Notes: generated by a model not told the origin, from the sequence alone. Numbered from the stretch's first letter, positions 28,908 through 37,532 are shown. The stretch: DNA of 64,000 bases from CAZROT01 sp964601895 (GCA_964601895.1 CAZROT010000005.1:62001-126000); one strand, 5' to 3'. Numbers and translations: made by a program.

Positions 28908-30269
28908 ATGCTAATCAGTACGGATGCAAAGAAAATTAATGCCACTTACTGGCGCTATGCATTGCCAGCCATAATAACGATGCTTGCAGATGGTCTTTAT
29001 CATGTTGTCGATGGTATTTTTATTGGTTATACGGTTGGCCCTGCAGGGTTGGCGGCCATACATACTGCGTGGCCCCTTATTGGTCTGGTAACAGGCGTCG
29101 GGCTGATGATTGGTATAGGAACTGGCATACACTGTTCTATTGCTCAAGGCAGAGGTTTGCTGTTAAAAGCCAAAAAGACAGTAATACAGGGATTATGGCT
29201 GCTGATTTTTTTCAGCCTGATAATGACGCTGCTGGTCGCTTATGGCAGTGAGCACTTCCTGTCGTGGATGCGAGCCAGTGACGAAGTTCACGCACATGCC
29301 AGCATCTGGCTGAATATCATGGGGAAAGCAGCACCACTGGTGATGGCAGGTGTGGTGATGCCAATTCTGGTGGAAAATCTCGGCGCACCAAGGCTGGCAA
29401 CAGTCATGATGATAACAGGCGCTACTGTCAACGTTATACTGGATTATATTCTGATAGTAAAATGCAGCTGGGGTTTACGCGGAGCGGCCGTCGCGACGAT
29501 AACAGGAGAAACATTATCCGTCATCATTGGCACCGCGTTTTTATTAACGAAATACAGTAGCGTGCCCTTAAGGCCACTGAAAAAAACTCTGTTTTACCTG
29601 CAACCGCGTGTCTGTATCACCATTTTGTATAATGGCTTTTCAAGCCTGCTGGCCTATCTTTATGCCAGTTTCGCTGTGACTATCCATAATGTTGCGCTAA
29701 TGCATTATGGCAATGAAGTCAATATTTCTGCTTACGCTATTACTGCTTATCTGATGACCATTTACTATATGCTGGCAGAAGGTCTAGCAGCGGGCATGCA
29801 GCCAGTGATTAGTTATTTTCATGGCGCTGCTCAAACCAGACTGATACGTAAAATATTTCTGCTGGCACTGAAATGGGCGGTCGGTAGCGGCATTATACTC
29901 GTTATCTTAATACTCATCTTTCCGCATATTGCCACAAGCATTTTCATTAATGTAAACGAGCCTGTTTTGGCAAGCACAGCCATCCGTACTGCCCGGTTAC
30001 ATCTGTGCGTCCTGTTTCTTGATGGCTTTTTGATACTCGCCAGCACCTATTTTCAGGCCATCGAAGATACCAGAAAAGCAACAGCAATCACGCTTTGCAA
30101 TATGTGTATTCAGATCCCTTTTCTGTTGCTACTTGCGCCATGGCTAGGCGTTGATGGCATATTACTGGCACTGCCGCTATCAACCGTACTGCTGTCGCTG
30201 GTTATCGCCCGGATGCTTAAACGGCAATTTTCCCATCCACCAGAATCTGAAATAGTTAATCTGGTATAA
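28908..30269 (+). CDS. MATE-family multidrug/cation efflux transporter
   Basis: About 453 residues with roughly 12 hydrophobic helices. The MatE repeat is visible in both halves: PAIITMLADGLYHVVDGIFI near the N-terminus and a second YNGFSSLLAYLYASFAVTIHN block near residue 240. MATE proteins export cationic drugs or metabolites against H+ or Na+. The DinF/MepA-like branch is plausible, but the substrate is unknown. Starts possible at GTG 28899 or ATG 28908; the ribosome-binding site is weak. It is an isolated transcription unit with a candidate operator pair upstream, suggesting regulated expression. Confidence 0.88.
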   Translation: MLISTDAKKINATYWRYALPAIITMLADGLYHVVDGIFIGYTVGPAGLAAIHTAWPLIGLVTGVGLMIGIGTGIHCSIAQGRGLLLKAKKTVIQGLWLLIFFSLIMTLLVAYGSEHFLSWMRASDEVHAHASIWLNIMGKAAPLVMAGVVMPILVENLGAPRLATVMMITGATVNVILDYILIVKCSWGLRGAAVATITGETLSVIIGTAFLLTKYSSVPLRPLKKTLFYLQPRVCITILYNGFSSLLAYLYASFAVTIHNVALMHYGNEVNISAYAITAYLMTIYYMLAEGLAAGMQPVISYFHGAAQTRLIRKIFLLALKWAVGSGIILVILILIFPHIATSIFINVNEPVLASTAIRTARLHLCVLFLDGFLILASTYFQAIEDTRKATAITLCNMCIQIPFLLLLAPWLGVDGILLALPLSTVLLSLVIARMLKRQFSHPPESEIVNLV

Positions 30270-30330
30270 ATACTGCCGGCTTTGGTTGCTATTCAATTTG
30301 TCACAGGAGATCTGATAGTTACTTTACGGT

Positions 30331-30353
30331 ACAGGCTGGCATAACCAGCCTGT
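30331..30353 (+). terminator. Hairpin downstream of the MATE gene
   Basis: ACAGGCTGG (30331-30339) and CCAGCCTGT (30345-30353) form a perfect 9-bp stem with a 5-base loop 60 bases after the MATE stop. It lies between the convergent MATE and hsp20 genes and could act in both directions, although T tracts are poor. Confidence 0.5.
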
Positions 30354-30431
30354 TATGGTGAAGCCTCCTGTGGGGAAGGCAAGATATTAATAACGCCTGT
30401 GTTTCCTGACTGAGAAAACCAGCGAGAATCT

Positions 30432-30905
30432 TTATTGCTGCTCCAGAGCAGGCTTACTCTGTTCACCATTTACTATGGTGATTTTTTCGAATTTTTCACT
30501 TTCTGGTACTTTCTGCAACAGATTAATCGTCAACAGGCCTTTTTCCAGACTTGCATTCTGTACCTGTATTCCTTCTTTAAGAGCAAGGGTAAGAGTAAAA
30601 TTTTCGCGATTGATGCCACGATGCAGCCAGCTTGTACTAACCTCTTGCGCTATTTGCTCACATTGACCATCAATCACTATCTGTCCGTCACGAGCATTAA
30701 TAGTGAGTTCTTCCTGACGAAAACCAGGCACACTCACCGTGATAGTATACTGATTATCATCATGCTTACAGATATCATAAGCAGGAGACCTTGTAACAGG
30801 CTCATCGCCTGCCAGCTGACTGAGCAACCTGTGTGCAGGTCTGAGACGGCCAGAAAACAAAGGGAGTTCTGGATAAGTTATCAGTGAAAAAGGACTATTG
30901 AACAT
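30432..30905 (-). CDS. Small heat-shock protein (Hsp20/IbpA-type)
   Basis: A 157-residue small heat-shock protein with an alpha-crystallin domain at about residues 40-140 (AYDICKHDDNQYTITVSVPG, then FTLTLALKEGIQVQNASLEKGLLTI). The C-terminal I-x-I type motif (EKITI) used for oligomerisation is present. It binds unfolding proteins for refolding by DnaK/ClpB. It is diverged from IbpA/IbpB and lies alone; the start has an excellent AGGAGA. A sigma-32-like promoter lies about 85 bases upstream, in keeping with heat induction. Confidence 0.9.
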   Translation of the reverse strand: MFNSPFSLITYPELPLFSGRLRPAHRLLSQLAGDEPVTRSPAYDICKHDDNQYTITVSVPGFRQEELTINARDGQIVIDGQCEQIAQEVSTSWLHRGINRENFTLTLALKEGIQVQNASLEKGLLTINLLQKVPESEKFEKITIVNGEQSKPALEQQ

Positions 30906-30989
30906 AACTCATCTCCTTTAATTAACATAGAGTTACCATTAATAAACGGGCAATGATTGCGATAATGTACCCGTTGCTTCTCATGACCT

Positions 30990-31017
30990 ATATGAGGATT
31001 GATTGCTAAAATTCAAA
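30990..31017 (-). promoter_or_regulatory. Sigma-32-like heat-shock promoter for the Hsp20 gene
   Basis: On the minus strand TTTGAAT (31017-31011) and CCTCATAT (30997-30990) are separated by 13 bases. This is close to the sigma-32 consensus CTTGAAA-N11-16-CCCCATNT. It would give a 5' leader of about 75 bases containing a CGGG/CCCG hairpin and ending in the strong AGGAGA site, a layout in which thermosensor leaders of ibp genes are known. Confidence 0.5.
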
Positions 31018-31020
31018 TAA

Positions 31021-31767
31021 ATTATTTATTTTTTTCATGGTAAGTCGGAATACATTAAAATAAGTTAATGAATTATATTTGCATTTATCTGCACAGGGAA
31101 AGCAGAGATATGCTCAATTTTTCCCCCTCCCCCAGACAGGGGTTATATTTTCATTTCTGCGTCAGGCTAAACCCAAATTTTATTTTTAATTGCTACTCAA
31201 TGACAAAATTCACAATGGCCCATCATATTATTTTTTATAAAATAACCTTTATATTTACTGATTCAGCATACTGATTTTTTCAGTTTATATTTATATGTGA
31301 ACAATTAATTTTAATCAGCACTGACAATAACTATATAATCTATCATGATTTAATAATTACTTATAAATAAAATATTTTATTAATTGTCATAATCAACAGT
31401 ATTTATGATAAAAATAAATTCACCTTTTTTATTGGGTAGCAAACAATAAAATATTGATAATAAAAGGATTAATTTTAAAAAATTGTAATAAAATTAGGTA
31501 ATTATAATAAAATTATTCCTTATTAAAACATAAAAAAATTATTCTATTCATGATTATAAAAATAATAAAATTATATATTTCACCCTGATTTTTATATTAA
31601 CTTAACCAGTTAATGAATTGATAAAAACGTAAATTCTGCATTATACAATATAACTGGATAATATTATTTTTAGTAATTTACGAATTTTTTTATTCCTGTT
31701 AGGGTTTTTTCGCAACATATTTTATAGAACAAAAAATCAATAATTCATTATTAACAAGGAGAGTATT
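31021..31767. other. AT-rich gene desert upstream of the papain-like peptidase
   Basis: About 750 bases, extremely A/T-rich by eye with long runs of A, T and TAA-type repeats and stops in all frames. No gene, tRNA or mobile-element end was recognised; a 68-codon frame at 31068-31274 is not convincing. Such composition is typical of DNA silenced by H-NS-type proteins and of old insertion sites. It probably contains the peptidase promoter close to its 3' end. Confidence 0.6.
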
Positions 31768-32550
31768 ATGGATAACGAAACAAGATATTATGGATGGATT
31801 CCGGACAGGCCTGATCAACGGGATCATCTTTATGCTGCCCCTACAGAGCATCTGCTTGCCCTTCCTATGCGTGTTGATCTGAGAAATCAATTTCCGCCCG
31901 CTTATGATCAGGGAGCGCTGGGGAGCTGCACCGCCAATGGTATTGGAGCAATATTCCAGTTTGAACGCCTGAAACAAGGGCTTAAGCCTGATTTCATGCC
32001 CTCCCGTCTGTTTATTTATTACAATGAACGCGTCATGGAAGGCACAGTGAATTCAGATAATGGCGCCTATATTCGTGATGGTATGAAAAGTATTGCACTC
32101 CAAGGAGACTGTCCTGAGCCAGAATGGCCATACGATATCAATCAGTTTGCCGTTCAGCCCCCTGATCGCTGTTACCAGAACGCACAAAAATACAAGGCAT
32201 TATCTTATATGCGTGTGTCTCAGGAGCTCAGTCAAATGAAAGGCTGCCTGGCCTCCGGCCATCCGTTCGTATTCGGCTTTACGGTTTATGAAAGCTTTAC
32301 CAGCGACCAGGTCGCACGCACCGGAGTGGTGCCTATGCCGTCATACTACGAACGTCCTACGGGCGGTCATTGTGTGGTTGCCGTTGGGTATGATGATGCA
32401 CAACAGCGCTTCCTTATACGCAATTCATGGGGTCAACGCTGGGCTGACAATGGTTATTGCACCATGCCTTATGCTTATCTGACTGACAGAAACCTGTCTG
32501 ACGATTTCTGGACCATCAGGCTCATCTCTCACCTGAACGCGACAGATTAA
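31768..32550 (+). CDS. C1-family (papain-like) cysteine peptidase
   Basis: A 260-residue papain-fold protein without signal peptide or prodomain. The catalytic residues are Cys54 in GSCTANG with the oxyanion Gln48 (YDQGALGSC), His201 (TGGHCVVAVGY) and Asn219 (IRNSWG). The N-terminal GWIPDRPDQRDHLYAAP is typical of the bacterial C1A group. An excellent AAGGAGAG precedes the ATG. It is transcribed alone out of an AT-rich desert, opposite to feoA, and is absent from the corresponding place in E. coli, so it is probably acquired. Substrate unknown; cytoplasmic location or export by a non-Sec route are both possible. Confidence 0.9.
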   Translation: MDNETRYYGWIPDRPDQRDHLYAAPTEHLLALPMRVDLRNQFPPAYDQGALGSCTANGIGAIFQFERLKQGLKPDFMPSRLFIYYNERVMEGTVNSDNGAYIRDGMKSIALQGDCPEPEWPYDINQFAVQPPDRCYQNAQKYKALSYMRVSQELSQMKGCLASGHPFVFGFTVYESFTSDQVARTGVVPMPSYYERPTGGHCVVAVGYDDAQQRFLIRNSWGQRWADNGYCTMPYAYLTDRNLSDDFWTIRLISHLNATD

Positions 32551-32622
32551 TGGTGCTGGCCCAATTATCGTATTGCTATATGGGGCACTGCAACATAACA
32601 GGTTAAAAAGTGCCAATTGTCC

Positions 32623-32642
32623 CGGCATCCGCAAGGATGCCG
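32623..32642 (+). terminator. Hairpin downstream of the C1 peptidase gene
   Basis: CGGCATCC and GGATGCCG form an 8-bp stem closed by a GCAA tetraloop, 73 bases after the peptidase stop. The GNRA loop makes it very stable. No T tract follows; it lies between convergent peptidase and feoA genes. Confidence 0.5.
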
Positions 32643-32751
32643 TCAAGAGACATCATGAAAGACGGCTTTTTGCTGACCGTGAAAATAGCACTATCACGTA
32701 AATCATGACTCGATTATCAGCAATGACGCTATGAGCACTATTATTCCAGGC

Positions 32752-32967
32752 TTATCTTGACTTAAGAAGCATCAACTCTAAGCTTTCCTTTGATAACGTC
32801 GTTTCAAAGTGCCTGGTGCGTATCTTTATATTGAGATTGTCAACACGAATAATCTTAAAATGTCCGCCTGGGGCAAAACCCATGGCATTAAATTCCGTTT
32901 CCGTTTTACGATCAATGCTTTTAGTAAAACCTGTTATTTCATAGGTATGACCTTCAATAAACTCCAT
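32752..32967 (-). CDS. feoA: FeoA-domain protein (orphan)
   Basis: A 71-residue SH3-like FeoA protein with the pattern YEITGFTKSIDRKTETEFNA, then MGFAPG and a basic C-terminal strand region, colinear with E. coli FeoA (75 residues). FeoA normally assists the ferrous iron permease FeoB. Here it lies directly downstream of tex on the same strand, the location of feoABC in E. coli, but feoB and feoC are missing and the peptidase gene occupies their place. A good AAGG lies before the ATG. It is intact, so either feoB is elsewhere or this FeoA has another role. Confidence 0.85.
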   Translation of the reverse strand: MEFIEGHTYEITGFTKSIDRKTETEFNAMGFAPGGHFKIIRVDNLNIKIRTRHFETTLSKESLELMLLKSR

Positions 32968-33008
32968 ATTACCTTCTTATATCAATGAATACTGCATAAC
33001 CAACAATA

Positions 33009-33027
33009 TAATCATTAACAATGATAA
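33009..33027. promoter_or_regulatory. Fur-like AT-rich palindrome upstream of feoA
   Basis: ATCATT (33011-33016), AAC, AATGAT (33020-33025) form a perfect dyad surrounded by further GATAA/AATCAT elements, resembling the GATAAT-based Fur box. It lies about 45 bases upstream of the feoA ATG, a plausible operator position. Match to the full 19-bp consensus is incomplete. Confidence 0.3.
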
Positions 33028-33124
33028 ATTAAATAATCATAAACAATTGTTATCTATTTTCAACATAACCAATTTAATAAGTAAAAACAAATTCCTGGCG
33101 CATAATGTTCAATCCATGATGTCG

Positions 33125-35494
33125 TTATTTTCCCTGCGATGAAGGCTGGCCCTTCTTATTACTGAAAGCCGCATTAAATGCCTCACCCATTACACTGTTG
33201 TTCAGCGTTCCCGGGCTGCTGCCCGCAGGCATCCTGCCATGAGCTTTTGGGTGATGATGACTGTCATGGCGATGATTCCGCGCCGCCTGTCTGTCAGGCC
33301 TAGCGGGAATACTCTCTTTACCACTCTGTTCATCCATGCGCATACTCAGTGCAATACGCTTACGCAGCAGATCGATTTCCACCACCCTCACTTTTACAAT
33401 ATCGCCGGTTTTCACTACCTTATGAGGATCATCAACAAATCGGTCTGCCAGTAATGAAATATGCACCAGCCCGTCCTGATGAACACCAATATCAACAAAA
33501 GCACCGAAATTAGTAACATTGGTGACAGTGCCTTCCAATATCATGCCCGGTTTAAGATCTTTTACTGTTTCAATTCCCTGTGCAAACACAGCTGTTTTAA
33601 ATTCCGGACGGGGATCCCTGCCGGGCTTTTCAAGCTCTTTGAGTATATCGGTAAGCGTGGGTACGCCAAAACGCTCCGTGGTAAAGTCCTTCGGATCCAG
33701 GTGGCGAAGCTTATCACTATTACCCATCAGCTCATTAAGCTGGTATCCGGTATGATGCAGAATGTGTCTGATTACCGGATAAGCTTCCGGATGAACCCCC
33801 GAAGCATCCAGTGGATTATCTCCCTGATGTATTTTCAGGAAACCTGCACACTGCTCAAAAGCTTTTGGACCAAGACGGCTTATTTTAAGCAACTGATTCC
33901 TGTTGCTAAATTTTCCATTTTCATCACGCCAGTTAATGATATTTTGCGCCATGGCCGGTGTCAGACCAGCAACATGTTTCAACAAAGAGACAGAAGCCGT
34001 ATTAAGATCGACGCCTACTGCATTAACACAGTCTTCTACAACAGCATCCAGTTTTTTTGCCAGCTGGCTCTGACTGACATCATGCTGATACTGGCCAACA
34101 CCGATGGATTTAGGATCAATTTTTACCAGCTCGCTCAATGGATCCTGCAGGCGACGCGCAATAGATACCGCACCACGAATGGAAACATCCAGATGCGGCA
34201 ATTCCTGTGATGCCAGTTCTGACGCAGAATAAACCGATGCCCCTGCTTCGCTTACCGTTACTTTTTGTGCGTTGACTTCAGGGAACTGTCGTTGTACCTC
34301 GGCATAAAAACGCTCAGTTTCTCTGGATGCGGTACCATTACCAATAGCCACCAGTTCAACGTTATGTCGCAGACACAATGCAGCAATGGTGGCAGCGGCC
34401 TTGGCAACACCTCCGGTATGAGGCCAGACGGTATCGGTTGCCACCAGCTTACCGGTAGCATCCACCACCGCAACTTTCACGCCAGTACGCAGCCCGGGAT
34501 CAAGACCCATGGCAGAACGCATACCTGCCGGTGCCGCCATGAGTAATGCCTGAAGATTACGCGCAAAAACAGTGATAGCATCCTCTTCTGCTCGCTCACG
34601 CAGAGTGGCAAACAAATCAGTTTCCATATGCAGCAATATCCTGACACGCCATGTCCAGCTCACCACTGATTTGCGCCAGCTATCAGCAGGTGCATGATTT
34701 AACCGCAGGCCAAGGTGCTGCATAATGAGGTATTCACCCTGGCTTTGTGCCGGTGATACCGGACTCCCAGGATCCGGATTGAGCATCAGTTGCAATATAC
34801 CTTCATTGCGACCACGAAACATGGCAAGTACACGATGAGAAGGCACTCTTGAAACAGGCTCATGGTGATCAAAATAATCACGAAACTTAGCACCTTCCTG
34901 CTCCTTACCGTCGATTACGCGGGAGACCAGATGGGCATTATTCCATAAATATTCACGAATCCGGGTGAGCAGAGCGGCATCCTCAGCAAAACGCTCCATC
35001 AGAATATAGCGTGCACCCTCCAGTGCAGCTTTACTGTCGGCGATACCCGCGTCGGTATTGACGTATCTGGCAGCCACCTGTTCAGGGTCATAGTGTGGCT
35101 CCTGCCATAACATATCAGCCAGCGGCTCAAGACCGGCTTGAATGGCTATCTGGCCCCGCGTGCGACGCTTTAGTTTATAGGGCAGATAAAGATCTTCCAG
35201 CTCGTTTTTATGCATTGCCGCGTCAATGGCAGCGGCCAGTTGAGTACTCAGCTTTCCCTGCTCTGCAATGGAATTCACTATGACCTGGCGTCGCTCTTCT
35301 AGCTCACGTAAGTAAGCAAGACGCCGCTCCAGATGGCGCAACTGGGTATCGTCGAGGCCACCGGTAATTTCCTTACGATAGCGCGCAATAAAAGGCACGG
35401 TATTGCCTTCATCGAGCAGATTAATGGCACAGACAACCTGTGCCTGCCGTACCTGTAATTCACTGGCAATAACATGGCTGATTTTTTCGTTCAT
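33125..35494 (-). CDS. tex: Tex, S1-domain transcription accessory / RNA-binding protein
   Basis: A 789-residue Tex (YhgF) protein. It has the helical N-terminal region starting MNEKISHVIASEL, the RNase-H-like YqgF segment (GLDPGLRTGVKVAVVD), helix-hairpin-helix motifs (LNTASVSLLKHVAGL) and a C-terminal S1 domain (GMILEGTVTNVTNFGAFVD). Tex binds nucleic acids and affects transcription and ribosome-related processes. The tail is His/Arg-rich. In Enterobacterales it is divergent from greB; here a 2.5-kb accessory segment separates them, and a degenerate second copy of its 5' end lies next to greB. Confidence 0.95.
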   Translation of the reverse strand: MNEKISHVIASELQVRQAQVVCAINLLDEGNTVPFIARYRKEITGGLDDTQLRHLERRLAYLRELEERRQVIVNSIAEQGKLSTQLAAAIDAAMHKNELEDLYLPYKLKRRTRGQIAIQAGLEPLADMLWQEPHYDPEQVAARYVNTDAGIADSKAALEGARYILMERFAEDAALLTRIREYLWNNAHLVSRVIDGKEQEGAKFRDYFDHHEPVSRVPSHRVLAMFRGRNEGILQLMLNPDPGSPVSPAQSQGEYLIMQHLGLRLNHAPADSWRKSVVSWTWRVRILLHMETDLFATLRERAEEDAITVFARNLQALLMAAPAGMRSAMGLDPGLRTGVKVAVVDATGKLVATDTVWPHTGGVAKAAATIAALCLRHNVELVAIGNGTASRETERFYAEVQRQFPEVNAQKVTVSEAGASVYSASELASQELPHLDVSIRGAVSIARRLQDPLSELVKIDPKSIGVGQYQHDVSQSQLAKKLDAVVEDCVNAVGVDLNTASVSLLKHVAGLTPAMAQNIINWRDENGKFSNRNQLLKISRLGPKAFEQCAGFLKIHQGDNPLDASGVHPEAYPVIRHILHHTGYQLNELMGNSDKLRHLDPKDFTTERFGVPTLTDILKELEKPGRDPRPEFKTAVFAQGIETVKDLKPGMILEGTVTNVTNFGAFVDIGVHQDGLVHISLLADRFVDDPHKVVKTGDIVKVRVVEIDLLRKRIALSMRMDEQSGKESIPARPDRQAARNHRHDSHHHPKAHGRMPAGSSPGTLNNSVMGEAFNAAFSNKKGQPSSQGK

Positions 35495-35882
35495 AATTTT
35501 CTGTATTCAGGTTTTATTAAATTTAACTACAATCAGCCACACAGGCCATAATGCACAGCTAGTGACAGGATCTATTTTAGAAAATACCACAGATAGGAGG
35601 CTTGGGGTATCATGGCTTACACCATGGCATCATAACGCAAAGGTTTAATGTAACAATGGTGGCACCGACAGGCCTCCATGAGCCAAACTGTGTGATTAGG
35701 GTGAATATTCCAAGCCAGCGCGGCTACCACCTGGAAGATAAAGGGTAAACATCAACCTCTCTTAAGGCATCCTGTGATGCCTTAAGAAAGCACTGAGGAG
35801 ATGCTGTGGTCTTTCTGTTGCAATAGCTTGCATTGTTTGCACTATCTTAAACGCGCATTTCCTGCCTGATGCAGGAGGTTTA
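35495..35882. other. Intergenic region between tex and the coiled-coil gene
   Basis: Contains the tex promoter region, whose part at about 35527-35615 is repeated near 38050-38130. It also holds an 11-bp perfect hairpin CTTAAGGCATC/GATGCCTTAAG (35761-35771, 35776-35786) and a smaller CCTGC/GCAGG stem (35861-35875). Both may end transcription of the coiled-coil gene, whose stop is at 35883, although T tracts are poor. No gene seen. Confidence 0.6.
35761..35786 (-). terminator. 11-bp hairpin downstream of the coiled-coil gene
   Basis: CTTAAGGCATC and GATGCCTTAAG form a perfect 11-bp stem with a 4-base loop, about 100 bases beyond the stop of the minus-strand coiled-coil gene. Being symmetrical it could also act on plus-strand transcripts. 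A T tract is missing. Confidence 0.45.
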
Positions 35883-37532
35883 TCACTCCTCCTTTGAAGG
35901 ATTCTGAACCAGTGACTGCTGCTGTGCCGCCTGCGCCTTGTTCACCTGCGCCTTGTCCACTTGTGCCTGCGCCTTGTCCACTTGTGCCTGCGCCTTCACC
36001 TCCTCTCGTTTTATTCTTCCATACGCTAACTGTTCCTTATGTTGCGGCATCGTCACATCATCCAGATTTTTCTTCTGGTTCTTCAACGTTTCCTCGAAAC
36101 CTTGCAGTATATTATTCAGATCGTCCAGCTCCTTCTGCGCCTTATCTATCTGTGGGGTCAATTGAGTTAGCTTAGCCTCCGCTCTCTTCTGCATATCTTC
36201 AGCTTTGTTTTTCTTCGCTGTCATATCCGCCAAAGTATCTTGATACACCTTCGTATTCTCACTCTCGGCATTATCATCCAGGCGTTTCTGAGCTCTACTC
36301 GCTTCATTCGTAAGCTCCTGCGCTGCCAGCTCCATCTTTTTCGCGTCTACCCTCAATTCATTTCCATCTTTCTGCAGCTGAAACAGCGTGCTCTGTGCCC
36401 TCCTCTGCTGCACTGTCGCCTTCTCCAGCTGCGCTTTCGTTTCTTTCAGCGCTTTATCCGCAGCATCAAACGCCTTCGCTGCATCATTCTTTTTCTGCTC
36501 TGCTGCCTTCAGTGTTTCTGCCTTTGCTTCCTGCTGCTTCTTCGCAGACTCAAGGTTAGTATTCGCTTTCTCCAGCGCATCACCCGCTCTCAGGCTATTC
36601 TCCAGATCCTTGAATGCTGCATCTGCCTTATCTGACTCCACCTTCCGCGCATCTCGCTCAGTCTGTCTCGCAGTTTTCGCTTCATCTAGTTTTTTCTGAT
36701 TCTCTTCCGACAGTTTCCCCTTACTTAACGTGTCAATCTTTTCTGCTCCACTGGAAAAGACCTGCGACAGCTTACTTAGAGCTGTTGCTGTAAATGAAAA
36801 GCTTTTTATTATGATTTGTGCTGTCATTTTCATAACGAATTTCGTTGCGGTTTCTACTGCCTGTTTAGCGCTCAACGCCGCTTCTTTAAGGACTTCCGCT
36901 GCACTGTGCGCTTTTTCTTTAAAAGTTAGCGCTGCCTTTTGGAGGCCTTGCGCTGCGCTGTCCGCTTTCTCTTTAATGCCCTGCCCTGCATCTCCAAGGT
37001 ATTGCGTTGCGTTGTGCGCTACCTGTTTAAGGCTTGTTGCTGCATCGCTGAGCTGCATCTCTACTTTTTTAGCTGCCAATTCCAGCTTGTGTGCTGCAGA
37101 CAAGTCCTTCGTGGCCTGCCCAGATTCAATATTTGATTCCCTTTTAGCAGATGCAGCTTCCTTAAGTATGTCATCCAGAGTCTGCGTTGATTCTGCTAAT
37201 TTTTCCCCTAACGCTCCAACGTCTTTATGTAAGGCTTGCATCTTGCCTGCCTGTTGATCGGCTTCTGCTAACTTTAGAGATTCGGTGTCCGATAGCTCTC
37301 TCTTTCTTATTAATGTGATACCGTCTTTCAAATTCGAAGATGCTGGCAGAGAATTATTCTCTGCAGCTCCTAGAGCTTCTGAAAATATTTCCTTGTTAGA
37401 TATGTTTGTAAACTTGCCTGGCGCAGCAGAATCAGACTTATTCGGTTGCTGTGTTTCCTGTGGCTTCTGCGTGTCCTGCACTTGGGTAGGCTTTGCCTTA
37501 TTAAAAAAATTACTAATACCGAAAGATGCCAT
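35883..37532 (-). CDS. Large coiled-coil / amphipathic-repeat protein, possible effector
   Basis: A 549-residue protein I do not recognise. There is no signal peptide; residues 1-45 are Gln/Lys/Pro/Thr-rich and disordered. Residues about 150-240 consist of Ala/Lys-rich 11-residue-like amphipathic helices (KEKADSAAQGLQKAAL, KEKAHSAAEVLKEAAL) similar in style to LEA or apolipoprotein repeats. A short hydrophobic stretch follows (FVMKMTAQIIIKSFSFTATA), then a long charged coiled coil to about 515 and a C-terminal tandem AQVDKAQ repeat. I start at the second ATG (37532) because AGGGGA lies six bases before it. Charge-rich helices, a disordered N-terminus and no Sec signal resemble type III/VI effectors or membrane-binding stress proteins, but this is a guess. 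It lies between two copies of the tex 5' end. Confidence 0.8.
   Translation of the reverse strand: MASFGISNFFNKAKPTQVQDTQKPQETQQPNKSDSAAPGKFTNISNKEIFSEALGAAENNSLPASSNLKDGITLIRKRELSDTESLKLAEADQQAGKMQALHKDVGALGEKLAESTQTLDDILKEAASAKRESNIESGQATKDLSAAHKLELAAKKVEMQLSDAATSLKQVAHNATQYLGDAGQGIKEKADSAAQGLQKAALTFKEKAHSAAEVLKEAALSAKQAVETATKFVMKMTAQIIIKSFSFTATALSKLSQVFSSGAEKIDTLSKGKLSEENQKKLDEAKTARQTERDARKVESDKADAAFKDLENSLRAGDALEKANTNLESAKKQQEAKAETLKAAEQKKNDAAKAFDAADKALKETKAQLEKATVQQRRAQSTLFQLQKDGNELRVDAKKMELAAQELTNEASRAQKRLDDNAESENTKVYQDTLADMTAKKNKAEDMQKRAEAKLTQLTPQIDKAQKELDDLNNILQGFEETLKNQKKNLDDVTMPQHKEQLAYGRIKREEVKAQAQVDKAQAQVDKAQVNKAQAAQQQSLVQNPSKEE
35932..35999 (-). repeat. 21-bp tandem repeat in the 3' end of the coiled-coil gene
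   Basis: Two perfect adjacent 21-bp units (35947-35967 and 35968-35988) are flanked by partial copies on both sides. Each unit encodes seven residues (AQVDKAQ type). Copy-number change would keep the reading frame and alter the length of the C-terminal helix. Confidence 0.85.

Noticed and set aside
31068..31274. 68-codon frame in the AT-rich desert
   Set aside because: Composition follows the surrounding AT-rich DNA and no supporting motif exists.
35932..35999. Repeat considered as a CRISPR-like array
   Set aside because: Units are contiguous without spacers, in frame inside a coding region, and have no cas genes nearby.
36388..37257. Long plus-strand frames of 103 and 175 codons opposite the coiled-coil gene
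   Set aside because: They arise from the Ala/Lys/Glu-biased codons of the minus-strand gene read in reverse; translated products are Ser/Cys/Phe-rich nonsense.
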